Source: Orthonyx spaldingii (taxonomy: Eukaryota; Chordata; Aves; Passeriformes; Orthonychidae). Taken from it: 64,000 bases of DNA. This document shows positions 45,701-57,799 of this stretch, in pieces. The first letter of the stretch is position 1; each line of letters starts with the position of its first letter. The stretch lies in the NCBI GenBank assembly GCA_013397795.1, contig VZTJ01000624.1, positions 228,809-292,808 of the forward strand, given 5' to 3'. Below the pieces are notes generated by a model. The model did not search any database. It was not told the origin of the DNA and worked only from the letters and a program-made list of their open reading frames with translations. The position numbers and the translations under genes were made by a program.

Positions 45701-48700
45701 GCTAATGGCTAATAGGCAGCTATTGTTAACACTAGATTTTTACCTGCAGGAGAGTATCTAACTCTGCTATGGGAATAAGCACTGCTATCCTTAAAAGGAT
45801 ACCTTTTGCTTACCTAAAAATAGATGTTGTATTGCTCCCCCACATTTCTGAATTCCTGCTGTTGAATGAAATGACTGACATTCAAGAAACAGCATGCCTA
45901 CTTTTCTGTACATTATTAGGCTATTATAAACAAAGATGAATGTGAATTCTTGGATTACTGGTCTACACAGAAGTCCCTATGTGCAGAAAGAGATCAGTGC
46001 TAGAAGTCCTTTAGAATCCTTTTTTAATTTCATGTTTGTTTCCCTACTCAGAAGATGAGCAATTTCAGCATAGACAAAAAAACCCCCAAACCAACTTCAT
46101 CAAGTTCTAACACAGAAGGATTTTCAAATCAAAACAGCTGTTATTTATCCTTATTTTTGTAAGTAATAATTATTATGTTTAGCTTCTTCAGTACAAGTGT
46201 GGAAATCTTAATCCAATTCATGCATTTGAGAACAAGAATTTCACCTTAAATTTGTTTTTAAGAATGCTCTCAACAACCAACCACATGTAAGCAAAGGAGG
46301 GACTGCATTATTGTCATTGGATTCTGTAGCCTGAAGCAGAGAATGTACAAGCTGGTACTAATAACAGATGTCAGTTTTTAGTCTTTCTGAGGTGTTCTTC
46401 CATTTTTCAACTATCTAGAAAGTCCCCAGTAAGTATCAGTGTACAGCAGGGAAATACCAGGAGGACTGCAATGCACTACTTTCAATTATAACATTTCTAA
46501 TACAGAAAAAAAAAAAATCAGGAAAATGTCTTGATTTTGAACTTTTCCGTTTTTGAGAAAGTAAATTCTTCCAGTAAAAATACTAAAAATCAATCTTTGC
46601 TTTTGATTCTTCACAATTGCTTCATTGGTGACCTGAGATTCTCTAATCATGTAACTGGGAAAGCTATTTGTCTCAGAGAAACTGTAAACCTGCTGCCTCA
46701 CAAACATGAGTAGCCCTGAAATTCCTCTTTCTTTTCTCTGTTATTGTCTACATCTATTTAAAGATGTGCATATCTGCAGGCCATGGCAGATTTCAGGCTG
46801 TTAATATATTTTACACTTTCATTAACAATAAGGAAAATAACAATGTTTTGACCTTATCCACAGGTAAGTATTTCTTATTTAAGAAAGAAAAACTGCAAAG
46901 ACTGCATAGCTGTGTTTTCACTCTTCTTTACTAATCTACCTGTGTGGTAAGCTAAATAACTTCATTTGAGTGTAAGCATTGACCAAGCCTAGCCTAACAG
47001 CACAAGTGATTAGTTAAACCATTAGGATGGTTTAAAAGTATTGAATGAGCTTTTAGTAAAGTCATAAAGCATTAATATAGCACAAAGTCTTGTTTGGAGA
47101 TATATTCTCTTTCATGGGATGACACTGTTTCTAGCTGATATCAATCAGAAATTTTGCACTGCCTTCTCCCCTCCACATAGCTGCAAGGTGTACCCATGTT
47201 TTTAGGGATGAGAGGAATGAAGGAGATGGAGTCCCACTTTTAGGCTTTTGTCCACAACCCCAACAACAATAGCAATAATATTTGGTAAAGTGAAAGGCAG
47301 GAATGAATTCAGTGTTTGAGGACTGCCATTTCAATAGCACTTAGAGAAAACCAAAAGGTTTTTGAGGAATTCTTAACCTGTAATGTTTGGTGTTCACTAT
47401 GAAGTTTGTTCTGAAATTCTTCAGATGAAGTTCAAAAGTTCCTTTTTGGGTTTTTAGAGCATATGGGAATTCTTTTTTATAATGTCCTCAAGGAGACTAA
47501 AAATTATCCTTAGCTGATCTTGAAATACAGAAATTGAACTGCCAGGATCTTCTGAAGAGAAGCCTGTTGGAGGATCTACATTTAGTTAAAAATCAGGGTG
47601 GTTGTTGATGCAAACACAAAATGCAAACACTTCAGATTATTTTTATTCTGTAAGGACCTGATGAAATCTTGTTTGAATTAATGAGAAGTCCCCAAGTAAT
47701 TTAATTCAATAGCTCTTACTATGCAGAAATTTTCCTATATTTACAGGCATAATCTGCACAGTTTGGCAATTGTATAGTCAATTTATCTGCATGGAAACAT
47801 AGCCTAGAGGTTTGTAACTGCCACAGTAGGCAAAGGTACTTCTTTTTCTGAAGTTATTTCAAAATCATAGTTAAATCAACCATTTTCATAAATTAAGTGC
47901 TTTATATTAGATTTGTCCCTTGAATTCTGTTCAACCTGTTGACATACCATAAAAAATAATTGCTTCTATCCGTACTTACTTTTACTTTTATAAATTGATG
48001 GAAGTATATAATTATGGAAATGCATATAATATCTGAAGTTTTTTTCACAATGCTAAGGGTAGGATCTAGAATTGGTAACTCCAAGGGGATCTAGGATTGA
48101 AATTTTCCTGGAACACAGGCCTATACGTAGTCCATAAGACCAGTGATTGTAAAAATTATTTGGTTCCTGACTGCAGTGTTGTTGTTGATGTGTTTCTAGT
48201 GCTTGGGAATAATATACAAAATTCAACAGAAACTCTTTTCTTGGAAAGCACTTCTTGTTTCTCCAGGCTGTCATCTTTTGTAAAGCCTTTAATAGTAGTT
48301 GACATCATGTGCCATTATGTGTCAGACTGGTTAGCAAAATCTTTTGATACGTAGACTTATTTGTCAGGTAGCAGATTCCCCATACTCCTTTTCACCTTTA
48401 AACTGTTATATCCTTCTTTGGTCAAAAATATCTGAAAACACTGCTTCGGCATGAATCTTGTCACATGAAGCTGGCATTTTCCTCTTCTTCATTTTTTTTA
48501 TCAAGCAATTTATTTTTAAATACTTGTCATGTTCATCTTGTTACTGCTGCTCTACTTCACCAGGAAAAAAAAATCACGACATGCTTGTAATTCGTAGAGT
48601 GATATCGTAACTGGCTCTGGGTTTTTAGGAGAAAATCTACTACAAGGATTGGTTTGTGTTAAAAATATTAATATTTGAACTTTTTTTCTGTGAAAATGAT

Positions 48701-49770
48701 TTGTCAGCTATGGTGTGTTTTTAAATCTTTGCTCTTTCATTTTTATAGTGATAATAAAATAAAACCCTTGTGAATAAGAGCTTCATTAATATGGCTAAGT
48801 GTGGTGCAGCACACAGGGTTCAGCCCTGTATGCTCATGTTGCAGAATAAAGTAACATGTAAAAGATTAATTTCTAAATGCAAACAATTCAGAATTTTCTC
48901 TTCAAATAGATCATGTAAGCAATTCAGTCTTATGGCTTTATCCTGAATACCAGAAGATGGACTTGATTTTCCATATGTAGATATTCCCTGTGATTTTCCC
49001 ACTGTGAGGATATAGCATGAGTGGTAGCAGGCAGAGTTAGCAGAGAGGAGAAAAAACTTGAATCTGAGAAACTGATGTTTTGCTGCATTGTGTCTTAACT
49101 TTCTAAAGTGACGACTGTACAGATGTCCTGCCCAAAGAGAAAACAAGTAGTGAGAGTCTTATTTCTAGTACCAATGTCACTGTACGTTTTCCTTGGTTTC
49201 TAGATTTGGACACAAAAATACTATGTATAATTCTAAAATTCTAAGCTGTGCTGCTACCTATGTATCTTTTATCAAATACATATGGTTTTTTAATAGCTAT
49301 CTCCTGACTGAAACAACATGCAGTAATTTTACATAATAAAAAAAATTTGTGGCTGTTGTTTTTTATTTCAAGGGTACATTACAGCAGTAATTTTGTCCTG
49401 GGTTTTCTTCATCTTTGACCGTCTTGGGATTTTTTTATTTGGAACATACTAACAAAACTAAGAACAATGGAGATTTTTGAGTTTAGAGTTAATTAGATGA
49501 TAATGCGCAAATAGCAATTTAGTAACACAAAGGTAAATATTTTTCTCTATTTCAAGAAAATAAAAAAATCCAAGACTTACTTATTCATTGAGATATAGTA
49601 TATATAAAAAAGAAAAATGCTTTGTTAACAATAGTACAAATAAATACATATTTGTGAAAACCCCATTAATCTGAAAGGACTTCCATCTGCTTAATCAGAA
49701 AAAGCTGACTAAAATTTATGTCTTCTTATTTTTTTCTGTACCGTTTCTATTGTTCTCAACAAGAGTAATT
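42760..49770. other. AT-rich non-coding interval
   Basis: No gene is recognised. A G run (43664-43685) is present. A moderately GC-richer stretch at 44300-44540 is unidentified. Confidence 0.5.
43664..43685 (+). repeat. Poly(G)-rich run
   Basis: GGGACGGGGA followed by 11 G's. Possible quadruplex-forming or length-variable run. Confidence 0.75.
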
Positions 49771-49859
49771 TCACTGACTTAAGATACTGGCTGGTAAAGG
49801 GTTACTAAATCAGAGGAGTTCAGAGACAGATTAGGGTTTCCCAGAGGCACATATCTCTA

Positions 49860-50165
49860 GCAGCAAGTGTGGAAGCCAACTCGGAAGAAACACGTTTGAA
49901 GTGGCAGAACTAATCATGCAGAAGCAATTTGCGATTTTCTCTCTCTCAGCCTAGATAAAGCAGAGCATTATGACATTGGCTACATGGAACAAGGTCAATT
50001 TACTGTGAAAAGGCAGCTATAGTCTCCAACTTCAAATAAACTTTCATGCTGAATGATGAAAAAGAGGATTTACCCTATTGCTTATGCCACAGAACAGAGA
50101 AAACCAAATGAACAATTCAATTAAGACATTCTAGTTTGCATATTTTTTCCACTACTGACTCTCTC
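49860..50165. promoter_or_regulatory. Candidate enhancer D
   Basis: Balanced-complexity sequence with clustered factor cores: ACTAATCATGC, TAGATAAAGC (GATA-type), AACAATTCAATTAAG and TTTGCATATTT (octamer-like). It lacks repeat signatures. Its enhancer role is inferred from texture only. Confidence 0.28.
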
Positions 50166-50169
50166 ACTG

Positions 50170-53100
50170 TTTTAGTCATTCATAATGTATATCTCAAGGT
50201 ATTTCTCTTGACATAACAGAAAGGGAGCTGCTCAACTGCTGATAGACTTCAACTGAAGCTGTAGGCTTCTTTGAAAGTAAAAGGATTAAAGTACAAAATT
50301 TCACATGGTTACTTCAAATGAGGTTGGGTTTCTTTTTCATGTTTCAGATTTTTAAAATATCACCAGAAATAAAGCAGCCAACACACCATGTGAAACAGTT
50401 ATTGTATATATTCTTTTAATTTTCGTTATTTCTCCATTGTGACCTGAAATTTCTATATGCTAAGATCAACCCTCTGCTTGAGTGATGTTGCTGCACATTG
50501 AAGTCTTAAAGCTACATTACTTGGACAAGTTTTGATTCTTTCTCTGTGCCCACTTTGCTTTCAGTCAGTGACTAATATTATTCAGCAGGAACAAGGATTC
50601 AAGATAATTTCCGTAACGCATCAGCTGAAGTCTGTTTCCTAGGATGTGGAGAAGTAACACCAAAATTTTAGTAATTTTTCATTTTCCTTACCAATGCTTA
50701 ACCCACAGATGTAGTTTGTTCCTCTCATCTTCTCAGCCCACAAATAAATCTTTTAAACAGTCCCATGCTTCTAATTCCTCTGTGTTGCAGTGTTATTATC
50801 AATCATCGATTATTTCCCATCATATACAGAATAGATGCTCATCCTAAAAAAATGTAACCTTACCTATAATATCTAGCTCATTAGTGAGACTGTCCAGTTA
50901 TGTTAAATAATTTTGGGCATAGTTCTATTTCAGGAATGGTCAAAAAAGTACTTATGGTCATTTTGGACTAAGCACAAATTATCCTTTATGCAATGGAAAA
51001 AACACAGGCAAACTCTCATCTACCTATAGCTGGCAGCCAAAGCAGATAATGCTTGGGAAAAACTAAACAAGGCTTCATTTTAACTAGTTATTCAGGGATT
51101 CAGCCAGCTGTGATGTACAAGTTTTTCTGCATTTATTTTTCTGCTTATTATTATTGAATCCAAAAGCCTTCCTCTTTCTTCCCTTGCCCTTCTGTAGTAG
51201 TTTATATTGATGGCAATAATCAGGATATAGAGTATTTTATATGCATTCTGAAATCATAGTTGGAAGGTAAATGAAGATATGATTGAATGCCATAGCTGCT
51301 ATAGTTCATGTTAAAAAATGCACAATCAGTCTAAGGGCAAAGAGGCTCAGTGAATTAATGCATTAGTCTATTAGTCTTCCTGTGCCAGACTAGGACTCCG
51401 GATTGAGTTCTGGTGAGCAATGAACCTCTGTAGGTCTGACATTTGCTCCTGGAAAGGAGTAGAAAACAGTACATTAACCTTCGCATTGGTATAAAATCAG
51501 CTACTGAGTTCAGGAGCTACTGGCCAGCTGAATTTGGCAGGGTAGTTGCATGGACAGGTCTGTCCTTTCACTACTAGTAGAGTTTCAATGAGCAGTACTG
51601 TTAATATGGTTGGTAACTTCACAGGGAAAAAAATTGAAACATTCCTCCCAGTTCAAATAACTTTGAATCAAAAGACAAACACTACGACCACCCCACCATC
51701 ACTACCCCTTGCCTCATTTACAGAAGTTTTGTATAAACTAACAGAAATTTCAGTTTTCAGTGTTCAGATTTCCAGAGAGTGTTAGATCATTCCAGAATTT
51801 CACACTCCTGGACAAAAAGGATGTAAGGCATAAGGAGACTTATCCAAGAGAACAGATAAAACTGCCTTGGTCTTCAGTTAGTGTAATTCCTATGGAACAA
51901 GCTTCCAGTCTTGATCCCAACACAGAAGTGGAGGAATCTTACCTTAGATTCTTTTGGGTTTTGCATGGGGAAGAACCTAAAAAATCTTTGGCCACTGCTG
52001 CTTCATCTGAACATGTGACAAATTCACAGCCCTTGCCAAAAGGGTCATGCCAAGAGACACTTGGCAAGGACTGGGAAGTGAAGCGGGAATGTGCTATAAA
52101 GGGCTTCCACCCGTATTTCATGCTCACCCTGCACAGACTCATGGGACAGCAGCTTCCACACACAAACAACAGAAGAATATTAGGTCCTGGCTGAAAAGCT
52201 TGCCAGGCTATTAGGATTTCTAGGGATGCTGAGGAAATTTTGACTCATTTTTTAAAAGGTGATATGAAAAATCAAATCTGCATGAAACATACCTAACGTT
52301 TCAGAAGTAACAAAAGAATTGCAGTTGTTTAAAAAAAATGAAAAAGGCAACATCATAGACATGCCCTGGCTTAAGGGGGATTTAAAGCTGGGATTTCTTC
52401 AGGACTAAGCTTCTCTTTTGACTGCTTTCAAGCATTTCAAATTAACATAAAACACAAAAATGTTCTCTTTCAGGGGCTTACTGCAGAGCTTTTACAGCTG
52501 TATAGAAACGAGAGGCTACTTTAGATGTGTTGCAGGTTTCTTCAGTTATTATACCAAGAGCTCTCTTTATTTCATGCTCAGAATGCTTTGCCCTGAGCAC
52601 ACTGATGGATTCAGTAGAGATGAGCATTATTTGGAATTACTTACTTTTTCACTTGTTCATTATTTGGAACTGAAGAACTCTTGCTTGAAAACTGAGGAAC
52701 TGCTAGGTAGGTCCAACTTTTCACCTTAGGGTACTGACGGTTGGCTCACATCCATTTCTTAACCATAAACTGTTGCTTTGTTCAATTTCTGGAAATGCAA
52801 CAAGATATGTCAAAGCTTCCTTTTGAAATGGAAAATTTGTGACAGACTTCTCGTACATTCAAACTGTCAAGAACAACTTGGTCCCAGAAACTCCTGTACT
52901 ATGTGGAAGCCATATTAAGTTTCTGATGGGTATGTTTGGTGCATTCCAAATGCCACTATTCTTGTCGCAAAACAGATACCACATGATAAATGGGCAGATA
53001 TGCAGACAGCCATAGATGGATTCATGTATTTTAGGTACAAAAGAAGACTAACACAAAGTTCAAAAATGAAAATGCATATAAAGGGATCAGAGTCATTAGC

Positions 53101-53547
53101 TTTAGCTTATAATTTTAACTGATCACTGAGGTCATTGCACCAGCTTTCCAACAATACAACCTTATAGATAAAAGAATCTTATTGCCAAGTCACTCTTTTT
53201 ATACATTTGAGAGAAAATTACAAGCTTTGGAACATACAGTGAGATTTATTTTTACAGATTTTCTTGTGAGCTGGTTTCATTGACTTTAGATATATAGGCA
53301 AAATATTTCTTGCTTCCAAAACACATCAGGCTAAATCCTTTGGTTTGTACTCACTGCTCAAATTATAATATGCCTTTTCTCAGAAATAGTTCTATTGTTT
53401 GAAGAACCTGAATAAAAGGTGGGAGCTCATCTTATTATGCTGTAAACTCACTCTGTTTTTCAGTGAAGGTTACAAAGGATAGATTGTACACAAATGCTAA
53501 AACACCAAAGTTTTATTTTCTGTTATATTCTGAACGATTTAGGAACT
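50170..53547. other. AT-rich non-coding interval
   Basis: No gene is recognised. A 144-codon frame at 51760-52194 has no known motif. AAATCATAGTTGGAAGG at about 51251 faintly recalls a CR1 3' end but does not continue as one. Confidence 0.45.
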
Positions 53548-53553
53548 ATCTTT
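53548..53553 (+). repeat. Left target-site duplication of the solo LTR
   Basis: ATCTTT directly precedes the terminal TG. The matching copy is at 53960-53965. Confidence 0.85.
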
Positions 53554-53959
53554 TGTGGTAGTGTGCAGACCACCAGGGACATCCTGCTGGTCTGGCCACA
53601 CATCGCTCTTCATTCTACCTATCCTTCCCCTGTTCACCCAGGACTGGCCAGATGTCACGGGCTCGTCATTTGCCTATTGGCTTGCCTCTGGCCTTGCCCA
53701 CCAGGGAGAGAGGGCATAAAGGACAGAGGTGAGAGGGGGGCTGGGTCAGTCTGGCCACGTTGTCCTCTACACGTCTGGTTATCCGTTTTTCCCTCCATGA
53801 GGGAGAATGAAGGACTCTGATAAACGCAACCAGTACGACTGTCTTTACCTGCCAGGAGCAGCCACCACCCGGCCCAGGATCGGAGCTCCCGGGGCAGGGA
53901 GCTTCAGGGGCTAGACTCGGTGGCCTGGAGGAGCCCATTGAGGAAACAGGAAAGCTACA
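53554..53959 (+). mobile_element. Solo LTR of an endogenous retrovirus with 6-bp target duplication
   Basis: A 406-base LTR starts TGTGGTAG and ends AGCTACA, flanked on both sides by ATCTTT (53548-53553 and 53960-53965). A TATA-like CATAAA lies at 53715-53720 and a GATAAA poly(A)-like signal at 53819-53824, in the right order for plus orientation. No internal retroviral sequence is present, so recombination between two LTRs is inferred. A 6-bp duplication fits class II (ERVK-type) integration. Confidence 0.88.
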
Positions 53960-53969
53960 ATCTTTGACA

Positions 53970-56900
53970 TGACGGACCAGAATGTGAACATGAATCACGT
54001 GAATGATGCAAGCAAATTCATCTTTCTGTTCCTGTGCAGTTTTGCACAGGATTTTAAATCTAATTCTAAATTCTAATATGCATATGAAGACGTTCAGAGA
54101 ACTGCAATGTACTATTTGACATTTTGTGTCTTAAAAGAGCTACTCCCTAATCCATCAGGATTAATTTTCTAAAACCAATGCATACTAGGTCTGTATAAAA
54201 ACTTGTACTTGCTTAATAGAAGGTTATTTTATTTTCATATAAATTCTTACATTGTCATACTGACTTAAACCTGATGTCTCCTAGTTTTGATTACGTCCTC
54301 AAGTTTAGATTTCTGATTTTGTCAGCAGATCAGTATTAGAGGGATGAATAGTCTCAGGTAATTTTCACCCTTTAATGATTCTCTAACATAATCAGCAGAA
54401 AATAATATGGACCTGCATCTCAGTATCATAGCTTGTCTGTATGACACATTTCTGCAAATCCAATGTTATTAATTGCTCTCAATTCCTACAAAGCAAATAT
54501 AAGTAGAGAATGAAACAGGAAGCTGTAAAGTAATAACATCTTCCACTTGGGTTCAGCAAGGCTTCTTTATGAAAATCTGAAGATGTCTTTATTCCATTTT
54601 CACTTACAGGTGCACTCATTGCACAGTTATTCAGTTAATAAATGTTACTTTGTGTTGCCATTGACAGGTGAAATTTTTAGCTCTCTGTCCCCATTCATGG
54701 CTGCATGGGGAGCTGGTTGGGTCACACATGGCTATCACCAATTACAAAGTTTTGATGATCCAGATATCAGTAATTCAGAAAGAAATTGGCTTACCTGCCA
54801 TGGTGTTGAATGAGGGCAGACATGTGGGGAAGCCACCCCAAGGGAATCCATCTTTGTGGCCCTCACTCAGTATAAAGAAAATATTAGGTTATTTTCATGC
54901 ACATGGATGCATGTTTATCAGAAGAAAACAACTCAATTAATCTAAGGTTACATGTGCAGTTTGATGGAATAAAACCTAATATTTTTTATCTTAGAGAATA
55001 GTCACATAGGTTTAACATAACATCACTGGTTTCAGTTCATGTTTTTTATCTGTAGTTCGTGTGCAGCCTTGATAAAATGAGTTTGAACGTTTGCATTGTT
55101 TATTTACTTCTTTTTTGTTTTACTTAGTTTCCATATTAAAACATCTCATGTGAACACATTTTTACCTCCAGGACAGAAGTCTCTTCAGGGTCAAGCAGAC
55201 TCCAAAGCTTTTCCTTTACTGTGAGATGGCTTTGGATATTAGACTAGGAAATGGGTGCAGAAGTGCTGATAAGAATCTTGCTTTAGTGTCTTTAGCAGTA
55301 TTCCCAGCCAACTGTATTATGGCCTGTGAATAGTGCTAGCAATTGGAGGGGGATGTGGGTGCATTGCTTGTAATAAAACAGTATAGACATATTTCAATTT
55401 AAACAATTTAATATCCCTTTTTGTTTTGTTTTCCTGGACTGTGTAAATCTAATCTCAATACTCAAGGTTTAGGCTTTAATACAAAAGAAATCTGAAATAC
55501 AGCATCAGTTGACACAGGAATCAAAACTCCTCAGGACTCATAAAGAAGAGTTTGTAATTGCTGCCTGCTGCTAATCCTATCAGCTCATATTAGTGAAACA
55601 TGCTTTAGTGCTGCAGGGAAGTTGTCAGGATCTGGTTGCAGGACTCAGCCTTTAGGAGAGGATTCAGGCTAAGCTTAGGCTATACATCGCCACCCATGAA
55701 TCAAAGTACGTCTATTCTACTGAGTGACAGACCTCTGACGGGAACAATGTGCATGAAAAAGAACATGCCTCTTTCACTGCAGTGCTATTGTTACTTTGGT
55801 TTAACTTCTTAACCTCCTCTCTATTACAGTTTCATTCAGCCATAAAAAAGATACCTGTAGTTCTTTTAAAAATCTCTATTCTCAAAAAATGCATGAAATA
55901 CTACTTCATTCCAGGTGACATAATTAAAACAGAATGCATTATTTCCCTTTGCTTTTATTCTTTGAGACTTTGCTATATTAGGTAGTTTTTTAAAAATTTT
56001 ATTTAGCCTTGTTCTGAAAGAAAGTGACTGATGGAAATAAATTAATCTTCTAACTTAATCACACTAAAAAATAATGTTAATTAAATTTTGCTAACACCTC
56101 CAGCAGTTATAAATCATAGCAGTTTGCATATGTAACAAAGAAGAGTGTTTAATCTTTCAGTTATTTTGTGTTTTGCAAATTTTCTTTCTTACCTTTTCTG
56201 TACGGACTTAGTAATGATAATGTTTGTTTATCTGTGTGCTGAACCAGATATAGTCTTAACTTGAAGCATGAAAATATTGTTTTAAGTAGAATGAATCCAT
56301 TTCAAGGAGCTCAAATATTTGCTATCAGGGCATGTGCGAAAAGTTCATAAATTTGCTAACCAGCATGGTTCTCTGATTGTAGGCGTGGTCATGATCAGAA
56401 TAAACTCTCATCTGAGCTAAGTTCTGTTGTGTAAAGCCAGAATTTTATTTCTGTGGTTTATGTCTTAAGAAATATTCATATATATGTTAAAAATGTAAAT
56501 TTTTTTTCTTTATTCAAACTCTGTAGTCCTTACAGAATGCAATGCATGGGATTCCTTTCTGTTTTCTAGTCCTTGGTGCTTTTCACATTGCCATGAGAAG
56601 CTACTAAATGACACTAAGTCCAGGACAAGATATTTAGGGCAATGTAAATATGTGAGATTAACATTTTGCTTCTTTTTATTTCTTTCTTTCTCTGACTGTG
56701 CTCCATAGAGTCAAATTTCGGCTGTGTTGCCTCAAAGCAATGGTCCAGTCCAGCACTGAGCTGTTCGATCACAGTCTGAACTTGGGTTGAGGAATTTTGT
56801 GATTGTAACACAGCCTACATAGGCTTCACAGGAGGAGTCCTCAGACGGCTTGTGCGTGTAGGATTTTGACAGGAGATTATAAACCGCAACCTGAACTCAT

Positions 56901-57680
56901 TAATTTGTTTTTCATTGTCAAAAACAAATGTCTTTATTTTTTTTTCCTCTTTCCTTTTTTTTTCTTGTAAATTGTGTAACTCCACTTTGAATGATATTAA
57001 GCCAGTTGCAGGACTTCACAGGAATGAGTAGCTCATTTGGAAAATAAACAACTATGCATTTTTGGAAATATATAAGCTCATCTTTTAAGAATAAGACCAC
57101 TCCACTAGAGAAGTTTTATTTCCTAATTTATAGGCATTTTTCTCTTCAAGGAAGGGAGAGAGTTTTTGTTATATGTTTCCGTTAAGGCTGAGACTGATGT
57201 ATGACATTTTTAATTTAATTGCAGAAACATGAAAATTGTATTTCTGAACACCAGCTAGAACCAACATGAGTGCTGGCAAAGATTAACCAAGCTTCTTAAA
57301 ACACTTCTACAGTGCCTTGGCCATGACCTCTGACACCCAAGTAAACGCAGAGCTGCATCTATTCAGAGTTGGAACTGGAGATAGTGACAAATTATAAAAT
57401 TTGTTTTGCAACAAGCCTTACTCATGGCCTATTTAAAAACTGGAATTCAGATTTTTAAAGCCTTAACTACAGTTATTTCCTGGTCTTCCTCTTCAGACTG
57501 ATGCGGAATGCTCCATGCAGTGTAGATTTGAATTAATTTACTGTTACTGCTACTGAAAGATACCTGACTGCAATATAAAAGGCATCTAGAAAATACTACT
57601 TTTCTCCAAAATATTTTTCAGGCCATAGATAGAAAAAAATCAAAATTGCAAAGAATTATGTGTGTGCTTAAATTTGAGTA
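53970..57680. other. AT-rich non-coding interval
   Basis: No gene, RNA gene or repeat is recognised apart from short A/T runs. Confidence 0.5.
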
Positions 57681-57689
57681 TGCAAACAG

Positions 57690-57790
57690 CACCACTGCAA
57701 ACAATGGCCCTAATCACATGCTTGAAAGTAAGCATGTGCAGAAATCTTTACAGGGTCATGACCCAGTTCTCTATTGCTCCAGTTCACAGG
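57690..57790. repeat. Possible ancient amniote repeat remnant
   Basis: TAATCACATGCTTGAAAGTA, then AGCATGTGCAGAAATCTTTA, then CAGGGTCATGACCCAG resembles old LINE/SINE-type repeats (CATGCTTAA...AAGCATGTGC) that I recall from turtles and birds. It includes an inverted repeat CATGCTT (57717-57723) with AAGCATG (57730-57736). Family not named with certainty. Confidence 0.4.
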
Positions 57791-57799
57791 AGGCCAACC

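Noticed and set aside
51250..51270. AAATCATAGTTGGAAGG resembling a CR1 3' end
   Set aside because: The similarity does not extend into the rest of the CR1 tail.
51760..52194. 144-codon plus-strand ORF
   Set aside because: Not repetitive but matches no family I know, and nothing around it suggests a gene. Conservation of the frame across birds would be needed.
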